The position numbers and the translations under genes were made by a program. Positions 9,459 to 19,494 of a stretch of 64,000 nt of DNA are shown one piece after another (positions within the stretch are counted from its first letter, which is position 1; each line of letters starts with the position of its first letter). Source of the DNA: Promethearchaeota archaeon (GTDB lineage: Archaea; Asgardarchaeota; Lokiarchaeia; Sigyniarchaeales; SOKP01); NCBI GenBank assembly GCA_030603385.1, contig JAUVXW010000006.1:62001-126000 (forward strand), given 5' to 3'. A model generated the notes under the pieces. It was not told the DNA's origin, did not search any database, and was given only the letters and a program-made list of their open reading frames with translations.

Positions 9459-9662
9459 TTAGTACTTGTTCAAAAGCGAAGATAATAATTCTCTTATATT
9501 GAGGTTTGTTACAAAATTGTAAAATCTTGTTCTTGCATTATTGATTGATTGACGAATTGATATAATGAGTTTCATTTTTGATTTTTATTGATAAATAAAA
9601 TGAGAGTGTTAAAAAGCGATTAAATTAAAAAATTTAGTAGATCCGTTAATTTATAACTAGAT
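9459..9662 (-). repeat. Truncated duplicate of the promoter and first ~27 codons of the downstream DUF998-like gene
   Basis: 9499-9662 nearly identical to 10360-10535; encodes MKLIISIRQSINNARTRFYNFVTNLNIRELLSSLLNKY* (ATG 9575, TAA 9459-9461). Confidence 0.75.
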
Positions 9663-9701
9663 TACATTATTAGATACTGAGATATTTTGCTTAACTCTGT
9701 T

Positions 9702-10439
9702 TTATCTTGGGATTAACTCTGGTTTTAACAAAACCACTAGCGAAATGGGGATTATCCAGACTAAAATTGAGAAGAGTAACATCCATTCTAATAATGGGGT
9801 GCTATCAATTAGATTTAAAATAGAAACGATCAATGGCCCAAAAATTCCATAGATTCCAAGAAGTTTTGGGATCTTAGTATCATATAAAACAATTAACCAG
9901 CCCATAAAGAAAGCACCAAAAGTAAATCCACCAAAAGCTAAATATGACATAATGCCATGCGGTCCTTCTCCTAAAATGGATAAGAATTCGTAATCGCGGT
10001 CAGCAGAAAAGATCCCCACACCAATATACCCGAGATTACCAATTATGCTAAATAAGAAAGCAAAACTGCTTAGTCGAAAACGTAATCGAGAGTAATGTTG
10101 CTCTCTCAATTTTGTTCTCTCTGGCAATGGAGCAAGTAATTTTTCTAGATAGAAAGTGAGTGGAATAGTCATAGATCCTGCAACAATACATGCAATATCA
10201 TATAAAAATGGAACTGGAGTGTGGTTATGTGCCCCAAGATCAGAAATCCAGTTATCCCAAATAGTGTATCCGTCTGGATCAAACAATGCTGCAATGATAA
10301 CACCAATTATAAGCAAAGAGATATACCCCATCATAACAATAATTGCAGAGTATTTCACGATATTGAGGTTTGTTACAAAATTGTAAAATCTTGCTCTTGC
10401 ATTATTGATTGATTGACGAATTGACATAGTGAGTTTCAT
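9702..10439 (-). CDS. DUF998-like multi-pass membrane protein
   Basis: ORF; WDNWISDLGAHN motif and about 6 TM segments. Confidence 0.65.
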   Translation of the reverse strand: MKLTMSIRQSINNARARFYNFVTNLNIVKYSAIIVMMGYISLLIIGVIIAALFDPDGYTIWDNWISDLGAHNHTPVPFLYDIACIVAGSMTIPLTFYLEKLLAPLPERTKLREQHYSRLRFRLSSFAFLFSIIGNLGYIGVGIFSADRDYEFLSILGEGPHGIMSYLAFGGFTFGAFFMGWLIVLYDTKIPKLLGIYGIFGPLIVSILNLIDSTPLLEWMLLFSILVWIIPISLVVLLKPELIPR

Positions 10440-10635
10440 TTTTGATTTTTTTTAAAACTATTGATAAATAAAATAAGGAACCTAAAAAGAGATTTAATTA
10501 AAAAATTTAGTAGATCCGTTAATTTATAACTAGGTTTATGTCGTATTTGGATAAAACTTTTATAGATATATGATCTAATTTGATAATAATCATTGAAAAA
10601 AATAAGTAAATTGTAAATATTCAAAGGCTTATTAA

Positions 10636-12231
10636 ATGGTGAAAACTAAGATCCACCCCCGAGAAATTTTTGAAAGAAGTAAGGAATTTGGGGCAAAAAA
10701 TTCAGCTAGTATGTTAACGGAAATAATAGAATCAGAAGTGGATGGGAATAAAATAAGAGAAGCAATTAAATATTTAGCATTAATAAGCAATAATTCTATA
10801 GAAATTAAAGATCAATGCTTTAGCACTTTTGAAAACCTATTAATTTCTGATGAGAAAGTAGAAATTAAATGTGAAGCGGCAAAGGCTTTAGGTAGAATAA
10901 AACATGAAAAGGGATTAAAACCATTAAAATGGATATTAGAACAAAAAAAAGTTGATAATCAAATAAAATTGTCAGTTTTCAAAGCAATACGGCAAATCCG
11001 ATTTCAAGAACCTGAAGTCCAACTATTTATTAATGAATTAGATAGTAATTTCAATGCAATAAAAGATTTTATTACAATCCAATTATTAAGTCTAAATCCT
11101 GAAGATCTTATAAGTCTATTATTGGATTCGTTAAAGAATAAATACTTTTCAAATGAACATAGAGCCAAATTAGTAAAATTAATTGGATATGAATTATCAA
11201 GTATTAACATTTCTTATGACGATATAAGTTATATAGAAGTAAAATATCCAGAGATTATAACTAATCTAATTCAAAATAAAAACATTTTACTCGATGTCAT
11301 TACACTCATTTTAAGAGAAGAAGATTTAGAATTGTTGAACTCTATTATTACAATCTTAAAATTAATGGGAGAAGAGATTGAGAGCGATTTAATCAAGCTA
11401 TTATTAATCGATGATTTCATTGCTAAGAAGAATGCCATTATTTTAAGTGGGAAATTAAAACTTAAGAATGCTGTAGATCTACTAATAACTAATCTAGACA
11501 ATATTTATAATGAAGTTAGTATCGCATCGATTGAAGCTTTAGGCGAAATTGGGGATATTTCCGCAGTACCTGAGCTTTTAGATATTTTGGACATCGAAGA
11601 TATAAGTTTTGAGTATACAGATTTAGATATGAAGCTTTATATCTTAGATGCGATAAAAAAAATATATTCAAATAACAAAGACGCTTCATTTGATTATTTG
11701 TATTCTTGCCTGAAAAGAGACAATAATACAATACGAGAAAGTGTTGCTTTCATTTTAGGAGAAATAGGTAATAAAGAATTTGTAGAGCCATTAGTTAATT
11801 TGCTAGATATAAGGAATATAGATGTTAGAAAAAATACTATAATTGCTTTAGGAAAAATAGGAAATCTTGCTTCATTAGAAAATTTAATTAGGATCTTAGA
11901 GGATAAAGATTCTTATTGGCTTATTAAAAAAGTGGTTGTTGATGCAATTTATAATATATTTCAAAATAATTGGTATCGGAAAAAAGACGATGAGAAAGAT
12001 GTACAGAGATTATTAAATAAAAACATTGCGGCGCTTATTGACCATTTGGGTAATGAAACAGATGAAAATTTTAAAGTAAAAATAAGCTTAATAAAACTAT
12101 TGGAAACTTATGGAGATAATCATGCTTTAAGCGCACTGATTAAAAGGGTTAACGATTTCCACAGAGTTGTGAGAATTCGTGCATCTAATGCAATAATGAA
12201 AATTGAAGAAAGGCTCGAATTAGAAAATTAA
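10636..12231 (+). CDS. HEAT-repeat protein
   Basis: Repeated SIEALGEIGDISAVPELLDIL, SVAFILGEIGNKEFVEPLVNLL, TIIALGKIGNLASLENLIRIL units. Confidence 0.85.
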   Translation: MVKTKIHPREIFERSKEFGAKNSASMLTEIIESEVDGNKIREAIKYLALISNNSIEIKDQCFSTFENLLISDEKVEIKCEAAKALGRIKHEKGLKPLKWILEQKKVDNQIKLSVFKAIRQIRFQEPEVQLFINELDSNFNAIKDFITIQLLSLNPEDLISLLLDSLKNKYFSNEHRAKLVKLIGYELSSINISYDDISYIEVKYPEIITNLIQNKNILLDVITLILREEDLELLNSIITILKLMGEEIESDLIKLLLIDDFIAKKNAIILSGKLKLKNAVDLLITNLDNIYNEVSIASIEALGEIGDISAVPELLDILDIEDISFEYTDLDMKLYILDAIKKIYSNNKDASFDYLYSCLKRDNNTIRESVAFILGEIGNKEFVEPLVNLLDIRNIDVRKNTIIALGKIGNLASLENLIRILEDKDSYWLIKKVVVDAIYNIFQNNWYRKKDDEKDVQRLLNKNIAALIDHLGNETDENFKVKISLIKLLETYGDNHALSALIKRVNDFHRVVRIRASNAIMKIEERLELEN

Positions 12232-12433
12232 TACTGTTTTTACTAAATTTTATAATTATTTGTAAACTTACTTTTCCAAAAATGTCTAATTTTATTCATT
12301 CCAAAAGCAATTAGATAACTTTAATACTTCAAAAAGATATAATGTTTAAATAGGATTATTGATACATTCACTTAATTTCTCACAGAAGGTTACAAGAAAT
12401 TCAAATATTGAAAAATAATATAAAGGTGATTTT

Positions 12434-13072
12434 ATAATAAAAAAATTTAGTAAAAAAATATCGATTTTTCCAATAATTTTGCTTAGCGTAGTCATATTCG
12501 TTTCCAGTTTTCCATTAAATGCAGCAGATGCTTATTTAGTGGATGTTGGTAAGGAATGGACGTATATGACAAAAGAACAAGGCATTTCTCAAGGCACCGA
12601 AGGAATATTGATAACTTCCGTGCCCGCTCCTCCAGCTTATCCACTTGGAGATAAATATACAAACGGTACAGCAACATTATTCAATCAAGCGATAGATGAA
12701 GAATATTTAGTAAATGATACTATGATAGCCGCGTTGGAAGCAAATTTCACTATAAAAACTAGAACTTATGCTGGTGTATCTTGTAGATGTGTTTATATTC
12801 CCAAAGAAAGAGGATTTTGGTATGTTGATACTGCAACAGGAATTATAGTAGAGACTTATGATGTTTTTATTTTATTTTTTATTGAGGAGGAAATTAAGGT
12901 TCATACTTGGGTTATTTCCTGGTCAGTTACAGACATTCCAGAAGATCCAAAAGAACCCTCTACTGGTGGTGGTGATGAAATTCCAGGATATGATATTTTG
13001 TTCATTATCGGATTAATAGCTGTTATTTCAACTGTATTAACAATAGGATTTAAAAAAAAGTTTAAAACTTAA
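12434..13072 (+). CDS. Secreted protein with C-terminal IPGYD-TM-basic sorting-like signal; probable ATA start
   Basis: Signal peptide (IKKFSKKISIFPIILLSVVIFVSSFPLNAADA) complete only if initiated at ATA 12434/12437, behind AAAGGTGA; C-terminus EIPGYDILFIIGLIAVISTVLTIGFKKKFKT. Confidence 0.65.
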   Translation: MIKKFSKKISIFPIILLSVVIFVSSFPLNAADAYLVDVGKEWTYMTKEQGISQGTEGILITSVPAPPAYPLGDKYTNGTATLFNQAIDEEYLVNDTMIAALEANFTIKTRTYAGVSCRCVYIPKERGFWYVDTATGIIVETYDVFILFFIEEEIKVHTWVISWSVTDIPEDPKEPSTGGGDEIPGYDILFIIGLIAVISTVLTIGFKKKFKT

Positions 13073-13259
13073 AAATTAAATAGGTACAATTAGATTTAAT
13101 GGGGGATTTTTAATTCCTTCTTTTTTTTTTTTTTTTGACTAAAATTTCAAAAAACAGATTTTGTTCTCTTTTAATTAATAATCTTTTTTTAAAAAAATCC
13201 ATTCTATCTTAATTAGCCTATTATCAATAAATTAAATATACAGATTACTGGAAAATAAA

Positions 13260-14753
13260 ATGACAGAGAATAATTCAGAAAAAACTGAAACTCAATATGA
13301 TTATTCCTTTGAGTATATCCAGAAGAAACTTGAAGGTAAGAAAGACAGCTTCGGCATGCTCATGAAAGAGATCGTTCGCACAGGGGTTTGTACAGAATGC
13401 GGAACTTGTGCTGCTGTTTGTCCAGTTTTGGAATGGGATCATATAGCAGGACAACCAAAACTTATAGGTAAATGTACTGGTTGCGGAATATGTTATAATC
13501 AATGCCCACGGACTATTACTGATCCATATATTTTAATGGGGGAGTTTAGAACAGGATATGTCGCAAATACCAATATTCCAGAAGTAATTGGAGGTCAGGA
13601 TGGAGGAACAGTGACAAGTATACTTTGCTATTTATTTGATGAACATTTAATTGATGCCGCGGTCGTAACAATGAAAGATCCTAGTAACCCGTGGCATCCG
13701 GTTGCTCAAATCATTACAAGTAAAGAAGATGCCATTAAGTCTTCAGGATCTATTTATAGTCACTCCCAAACAGTTGAGGCCCTAATGGATGCTATTCGAC
13801 AGGATTTTAGATCAATAGCATTCGTAGGCACCCCGTGTAATATAGATGCTGTGAAAAAAATGTTCGATAGCCCTACTGGAATGTTGAAATATTTCATGCG
13901 TGCTCATGTCCTTTCCATCGGACTTTTCTGCATGGATTCATTTGCACCTGAAGTAATTTATCCATTTTTTGAAAAAGATGGCATTGATTTATCAAAAGTA
14001 CAAAAAATGGATATTAACAAAGGTAAATTTCATTTATATTATGATCCACAAGCAGAACCCGTAAAATCATATACAATCAAACAATTGGACAAGTTTAAAG
14101 CCTCAAGTTGTAATTTCTGTACAGATCTTACAGCTGAAAATGCAGATATATCAGTTGGATCAGTTGGAAGTGGAGCAAATAAAAATACCGTGTTTGCCCG
14201 AACTGGAATTGGCACAGAAATTATGGAAGACGCTGCGGAGAAAGGATACTTAAAAATAGAACCATTTAATGCGATTAATCTAAATGCTGTATTATTCTTA
14301 GCTAAGCTTAAAAAAGTTTCTCAATATAACATTCAAAAAAGAAAGGTATTTATAGTGAGAGATCTGGCTGAGAAAGAAGAAGCAAGAATCGAAACTAAAC
14401 CAGAAGCAGAGCAAATATCTGTTAAACCTCCGCTTGGAACAAGAAAATTTCTCAGTGTTTCAAAGACTTTAAATGAAGTAGACCAGATATTATCTCTCTC
14501 TCTAACAAATACAATAGGTTATGTATTAGAAGACCTTAAAATACGTGTTGTTACTGTCGAGGAACTCTTTGAGAAAAGACCCTGGATTACAACTATTAAG
14601 GAATTATTTCCATTCGAAACAATTGAAATAGGATACCCTTTAGAAATAAAGGAAGGTGAACCAATCGTAGCAAATATATTAGTAGACGCATCAACTGAAA
14701 CTTTTGGCAAGATTTTTTCCAGAACTTTTAAATTAGCACCAAAAGAAGACTAA
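13260..14753 (+). CDS. FrhB-family protein with ferredoxin-type motifs
   Basis: CTECGTCAAVCP...CTGCGICYNQCP; GGTVTSILCYLF; GTPCNIDAVKK; CTDLTAENADISVGSVGS. Confidence 0.85.
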   Translation: MTENNSEKTETQYDYSFEYIQKKLEGKKDSFGMLMKEIVRTGVCTECGTCAAVCPVLEWDHIAGQPKLIGKCTGCGICYNQCPRTITDPYILMGEFRTGYVANTNIPEVIGGQDGGTVTSILCYLFDEHLIDAAVVTMKDPSNPWHPVAQIITSKEDAIKSSGSIYSHSQTVEALMDAIRQDFRSIAFVGTPCNIDAVKKMFDSPTGMLKYFMRAHVLSIGLFCMDSFAPEVIYPFFEKDGIDLSKVQKMDINKGKFHLYYDPQAEPVKSYTIKQLDKFKASSCNFCTDLTAENADISVGSVGSGANKNTVFARTGIGTEIMEDAAEKGYLKIEPFNAINLNAVLFLAKLKKVSQYNIQKRKVFIVRDLAEKEEARIETKPEAEQISVKPPLGTRKFLSVSKTLNEVDQILSLSLTNTIGYVLEDLKIRVVTVEELFEKRPWITTIKELFPFETIEIGYPLEIKEGEPIVANILVDASTETFGKIFSRTFKLAPKED

Positions 14754-14831
14754 ATAAAATTTTATTAGAAAAGTTTAATGAAATAAATTATTATAAAAAT
14801 TAAAAACAGAAAAGAAAAAAGGTGAAAAACC

Positions 14832-15740
14832 ATAAAAATTTCTTTAGTGGGATTAAGTGGTTGTGGAAAGACAAGTGTCTATTCGGTCGCGTTTGCAGCG
14901 AAATCTCCGGAAGACACAAAGGGATTAAGCCCGACTATATTATATGAAACTCGAAGGCATCCATTCCTTGGATTACAGGTTGGAATCTTTGATTTTGGGG
15001 GACAGGAGGAATTCAGGAAAGAATATCTCGAAAAACCTGAGATTTTTCGAGGGACAGACGTTCTCATTCCGATCGTTGATTTACATGAACCTAATACTTT
15101 CGAAGAAGCAAAAGAATATTTCATTGATTTACTAGATCTCTATCGAAAAAATAATGAAAAACCTAGAGTCTTCCTATTTTTACATAAATATGATGTTGAA
15201 GATTATCAGAAAGAGCTTCTCGATACTAACGTAAGAAGATCAAAAGAAATCTTCTTAGATATATTTAAGGACTACGATTTTGATTTTATGCTTACAAGTA
15301 TCTATGAACAGGATAAATTAGCTAAAGTGTTTAGAGATATCTTAATATCACAATATGCTGAATTAAAGGATCATGTAGAAAAGGCAGAGAAACAACTTGA
15401 TGATATTAAAGCTAAAGTAATTATCGCGGATATTTCTGGTAATGTAATAGTTCATAATGTTCAAGGAGTAAGCAGTGGTTTAACTTTAAGAGGGGATCTA
15501 AGAGATTTTATTAATGCTTGTAATACTGTTAGAGAAAATATTTTTATGTCAGACTCAGCAAAGTTTGGAGGTAGAGACGGTGATGGTAAAGAAATTGAGC
15601 TTCATATCTTTAAATATATCATATCGGTGATGGTAATGAAATCTGGAGATTTAGATAGAGATTCTCAGGATAAATTGAATATATTATTAAATGATATGAA
15701 ATTATTTGCTGATCTTATTATTTCAGCTCATACAGATTAA
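14832..15740 (+). CDS. Rag/Gtr-like small GTPase with C-terminal roadblock/longin-like region; probable ATA start
   Basis: IKISLVGLSGCGKTSVYSVAFAAKSPEDTKGLSPTI...VGIFDFGGQEEFRKEYLEKPEIFRGTDVLIPIVDLHE...LHKYDV; Rag-type GxSGxGKTS and D.GGQ; SD AAAAGGTGA before ATA 14832. Confidence 0.75.
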   Translation: MKISLVGLSGCGKTSVYSVAFAAKSPEDTKGLSPTILYETRRHPFLGLQVGIFDFGGQEEFRKEYLEKPEIFRGTDVLIPIVDLHEPNTFEEAKEYFIDLLDLYRKNNEKPRVFLFLHKYDVEDYQKELLDTNVRRSKEIFLDIFKDYDFDFMLTSIYEQDKLAKVFRDILISQYAELKDHVEKAEKQLDDIKAKVIIADISGNVIVHNVQGVSSGLTLRGDLRDFINACNTVRENIFMSDSAKFGGRDGDGKEIELHIFKYIISVMVMKSGDLDRDSQDKLNILLNDMKLFADLIISAHTD

Positions 15741-15823
15741 TGTAAATAGATGTAACGGCAAAATTTTTTCCTTATTCTTTATTTTTTTATCGATTATTAT
15801 ATCTTTCAAGTTCATATAAAATT

Positions 15824-16162
15824 CTATAAATTTTTTCTAATTTTATCAAGAGTTTCTTTTGTTTCAGGTGATCTTTCAAAGGATTTATCAAGTTCCTCAC
15901 ATGGATAATGAATACAATAAGCACAATTCCTTACTTTTTTACCCATAACACATTTTCGAATTGGACAAATATCACACCAACTAAAGCGTTGCCCATCTTC
16001 GGTACAACCAACACAGTCAATTTCTTCCGGGTTAAACTTTATCTCATCATTAGACCATTCAGAAGCAATTCGTTCTAAGGCTTTATTATCACCTTGTTGA
16101 GTTGCAATATAAGCAGGGCATGCAAGGCAGTCTAATCCGCAAAACGAAATCTTTTCATCCAT
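15824..16162 (-). CDS. DUF3795-like Cys-rich protein
   Basis: CGLDCLACPAYIAT...CVGCTEDG...CDICPIRKC...NCAYCIHYPCEEL. Confidence 0.7.
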   Translation of the reverse strand: MDEKISFCGLDCLACPAYIATQQGDNKALERIASEWSNDEIKFNPEEIDCVGCTEDGQRFSWCDICPIRKCVMGKKVRNCAYCIHYPCEELDKSFERSPETKETLDKIRKNL

Positions 16163-16294
16163 AATTTACTCAGGCTCAACAGCATTATTTTGAAGAAAAA
16201 TTAGTTTTTATTATAAATTTAAGGAATCATATATATTATTTTTATGGCAATATTTACATGTAATTATATTGCTACTAACATTAGATAGGTAACG

Positions 16295-16894
16295 ATGAAA
16301 ATGGTACAACGTTGCGAATGGGCTGAATTCAATGATTTAATGAAAAAATATCACGATAAAGAGTGGTGTACACCAATTCATAATGATCGAATTCTTTTTG
16401 AATTCTTAATGTTGGAAGGGGCTCAAGCAGGCTTAAGTTGGAATACAATCTTGCAAAAGCGTGAAAATTTCAGAAAGGTATTTGATGGTTTTGATTATAA
16501 AACAATAGCTAAATATAATGAGAAAAAAGTAGAAGAATTACTTAATGATACAGGTATTATAAGAAATAGACTTAAAATCGAAGCTGCCATTTCTAATGCT
16601 AAGGCTTTGTTAGAAGTTCAAAATGAGTTTGGTTCTTTTAGTAATTATATATGGAAATTTGTAAATGATAAACCAATAATTAATAAATTTAAAACTTTAG
16701 AAGAATTACCCTCAAAAACAGAGCAATCAGAGTTAATAAGTAAGGATCTAAAGAAACGAGGATTCAAATTTGTTGGGCCAACAATAATTTATAGTTTTAT
16801 GCAAGCAGTAGGAATGACAAATGATCATACAACTGATTGTTTTAGATATAAAGAGATAAACAAAACTACCAAAAATAATGCTAGAATCAATTAG
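16295..16894 (+). CDS. tag: DNA-3-methyladenine glycosylase I
   Basis: QRCEWAEF...YHDKEWCTPIHNDRILFEFLMLEGAQAGLSWNTILQKRENFRKVFDGFD; GMTNDHTTDCFRY. Confidence 0.92.
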   Translation: MKMVQRCEWAEFNDLMKKYHDKEWCTPIHNDRILFEFLMLEGAQAGLSWNTILQKRENFRKVFDGFDYKTIAKYNEKKVEELLNDTGIIRNRLKIEAAISNAKALLEVQNEFGSFSNYIWKFVNDKPIINKFKTLEELPSKTEQSELISKDLKKRGFKFVGPTIIYSFMQAVGMTNDHTTDCFRYKEINKTTKNNARIN

Positions 16895-17052
16895 ATTCAA
16901 TATTTTAATTTTTAATGAAATTTATGAAAATTTATGTATTTAATCTTTGCTTTATTTATTTCCAATTTTGGATAAAAGATAGAGATCAAAGAATTATTGA
17001 GAATTTAATAAGAAAGTTTTTATTTATTTTAAATAGATTGTAAAGTGATTAT

Positions 17053-17244
17053 ATGAGATGCGAGGGCTGCCTCAAGAGAGAGAATTTATTTATGTGTTTT
17101 TTTACTGATAGAAGTAAGGAAGTATATTACTGTGCTAAGTGTTTGGGTAAGTTATTAATAGAAAATCCGCATCCAATTTATAACATGAGTAAACTTCAGT
17201 ATACTTGGAATAAAACTGAAGCTCCTAAAAAAGAATCAAACTAA
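17053..17244 (+). CDS. Small CxxC-containing protein, unknown function
   Basis: ATG ORF; MRCEGCLKRENLFMCFFTDRSKEVYYCAKCLGKLL (two CxxC knuckles). Confidence 0.55.
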   Translation: MRCEGCLKRENLFMCFFTDRSKEVYYCAKCLGKLLIENPHPIYNMSKLQYTWNKTEAPKKESN

Positions 17245-17264
17245 ATTTCACTTTTCTCAAGTTA

Positions 17265-17993
17265 TTAGTCTGTGTTTAAGATTAATTTATTTAAATCTTC
17301 AAGGGTTCCACGGTAATCTGGCTCAGGAATATTGATTTCTAATTTAGTGTAGGGGTTATCTACTAAAAAAGTGTGAATCCCTAAACGTGCCGAGATTAAA
17401 TCTTTATCTTCATCACCAACCATCAAACAAGCTTCTGCGGGATAACCAATTTTATTTAATGTTTGTTCATAATAAAGCAGGTTGGAAGTTGATTTGGTTG
17501 CATAGCTGTTTTCAATTGTTGTTATCAAACGATATGGAAAATCTACAACTCCTGCCCATTCTAGACGTTGTTCAATAGCAATTGCGGGAAGAAGAGGTGT
17601 AGTAGCGATAACAATATCATAACCTTTATCTAAAACTGCTTGAATAACTTTTCGTGCCTCTGGTTTTCTACGTGCATACTGACGCAACTTAGGAAAATCT
17701 TGTTCATAAAACTTGTCGAAGTATGGGTCAAGTTCTTCACGAGAGTATCCTTCCAAAGGGAAGAATGTATTTTCATAAACCTCCTCGTTTGTTAGACAAC
17801 CATCATTTTCTTCTACTGCTTTCGAAGCTTTCAAAATTTTTGCTATGAATTTTTTTGGAGAAATGAGATGAGCTACGCTCTGAGAAAGAAGTCTTAAGTA
17901 TTGAGATACAAACATATCTAAATTAATTTCAAGCAGAGTGCCATCTAGGTCAAATAGTATAGCTTTGATATTCTTGTCTAGAGATTCCTTCAT
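17265..17993 (-). CDS. HAD-family hydrolase
   Basis: AILFDLDGTLLE; ATTPLLPAIAIEQRLEWAG; MVGDEDKDLISARLGI. Confidence 0.88.
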   Translation of the reverse strand: MKESLDKNIKAILFDLDGTLLEINLDMFVSQYLRLLSQSVAHLISPKKFIAKILKASKAVEENDGCLTNEEVYENTFFPLEGYSREELDPYFDKFYEQDFPKLRQYARRKPEARKVIQAVLDKGYDIVIATTPLLPAIAIEQRLEWAGVVDFPYRLITTIENSYATKSTSNLLYYEQTLNKIGYPAEACLMVGDEDKDLISARLGIHTFLVDNPYTKLEINIPEPDYRGTLEDLNKLILNTD

Positions 17994-18261
17994 TATTTAA
18001 TAATACAGTATGATCTTTTGTTATAGTAATTACATATAGTAATTGAGCCTATTTACTTTTTCGCAATTCTTAATTTTCATTTCATAGAAATCTGCAATGA
18101 ACGAAAGTAAATAAAAAAGTTAACAAATTTGATAAAAAATCTTAAATAAAAAAAGGATTTACCTATATCGTCAAATCTTAACAATTGATAATAAAAAGTT
18201 TTTATAAAAATCTATCTTTTTATAAAATTAATATAAAAAATTACAAAGAATCTTTTTAGAC

Positions 18262-19476
18262 TTGGTAAAATTACAGTTAACTGATTTAAATAAAGGGTCT
18301 GTATTCATTGGGGATAAACTAAATATCAAAACTCAATTCAAATTCGAAGAAGATACTGATATTTTATGGAGTGGCATTAGATTAATAACAAATCCTCCTT
18401 GTCTAAAAGAAGTACAAGTCTCAAAAGAAGAGATTTTTTCAAAAGGACACTTTGAAGCAGGAGAGTATATTAGAGAGAAATCTATTCTAATCAAAACTAA
18501 CGTTGTACCCACAATTAAAAACAGAAACTTAAATTATTACTTAAAATTGATCCTAAGACAACCTAATCCTCTTAATCCAGAAGATGATTTAGTTATTAAT
18601 AAATCCCATGATATAGAGATAAAAGCAAAAGAATCAGGTTTCCAAGCAAAAATTCCAAAACCGATCTCTTTTTCTATCTCAGGATTAAATATTTTACTTA
18701 GTAAGGATGTATTTAAACCTGGAGAAACGATTAAAATCAACTTTTCTTCAGAAGAACTAAGAGAACTCGAAGTAAGGTTATTGCAAGATGCAAATGTTGT
18801 TTGTCATTGCGAGGCGTATGGGCAAACTTGTAGTAAAGTAGATGAATTACCCCCCGCTATCGCTGGGGATGTTCGAACTACTAATTTTGAAAAAGACTTT
18901 CTATTACTTAAAGTTCCTGAGATTGCTGAACCATCCTATAATTATATTTATTCCCCATCTGAAAAAGAACAATTTGGCTTTAGATACGGAGCATACACAC
19001 AATGGAGTTTATTATTCATTGGAAAAAAGAAACCTGAATATGGTATAGAACCGGTTAGATTTGAAGTCCCTATATCTATAGCATCTACTCCCTTGGTTGA
19101 AGAGAAGGTAGGTGTAGACTTATTTACGGGAGAAACTTCTGGAGTATCATCCTTATTTGATGGGATATCTTCTAAGTTTCAAAAAACCTATAAGGTTATT
19201 TCGATTGATTCTGACATTGATAAATATAAATTAAGGATTAAGAATATCTCTAAAGAGGATCTTCATGGAGTTGCGGTTAAGATTTTAGGATTACAGGAGG
19301 GTTTATTTGAGACATCACCAAGTTTAACTGGTTTTAATATTTGGAAAAAGGGTGAAGAAAAAGAAATAGTCTATGAGATTAAGCAAGATATTTCAGCGCT
19401 TATTTTAATAATAGAAGATAATACCCAACAGAGTATTAGGATTCAATCACCCGTATCAACTACAAGCTTTTTCTAA
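18262..19476 (+). CDS. Arrestin-like/Spo0M-like beta-sandwich protein (tentative)
   Basis: TTG start; two beta-rich domains, DVFKPGETIKINFSSEELRELEVRLLQ and NKGSVFIGDKLNIKTQFKFEED. Confidence 0.45.
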   Translation: MVKLQLTDLNKGSVFIGDKLNIKTQFKFEEDTDILWSGIRLITNPPCLKEVQVSKEEIFSKGHFEAGEYIREKSILIKTNVVPTIKNRNLNYYLKLILRQPNPLNPEDDLVINKSHDIEIKAKESGFQAKIPKPISFSISGLNILLSKDVFKPGETIKINFSSEELRELEVRLLQDANVVCHCEAYGQTCSKVDELPPAIAGDVRTTNFEKDFLLLKVPEIAEPSYNYIYSPSEKEQFGFRYGAYTQWSLLFIGKKKPEYGIEPVRFEVPISIASTPLVEEKVGVDLFTGETSGVSSLFDGISSKFQKTYKVISIDSDIDKYKLRIKNISKEDLHGVAVKILGLQEGLFETSPSLTGFNIWKKGEEKEIVYEIKQDISALILIIEDNTQQSIRIQSPVSTTSFF

Positions 19477-19494
19477 AAACATTATTAGTGTAAA

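Noticed and set aside
10436-10624. 62-aa minus-strand ORF
   Set aside because: Falls in the duplicated AT-rich promoter region; low-complexity peptide.
13120-13140. Poly-T tract as a special element
   Set aside because: T-rich run after a gene end; best explained as an archaeal terminator in AT-rich DNA.
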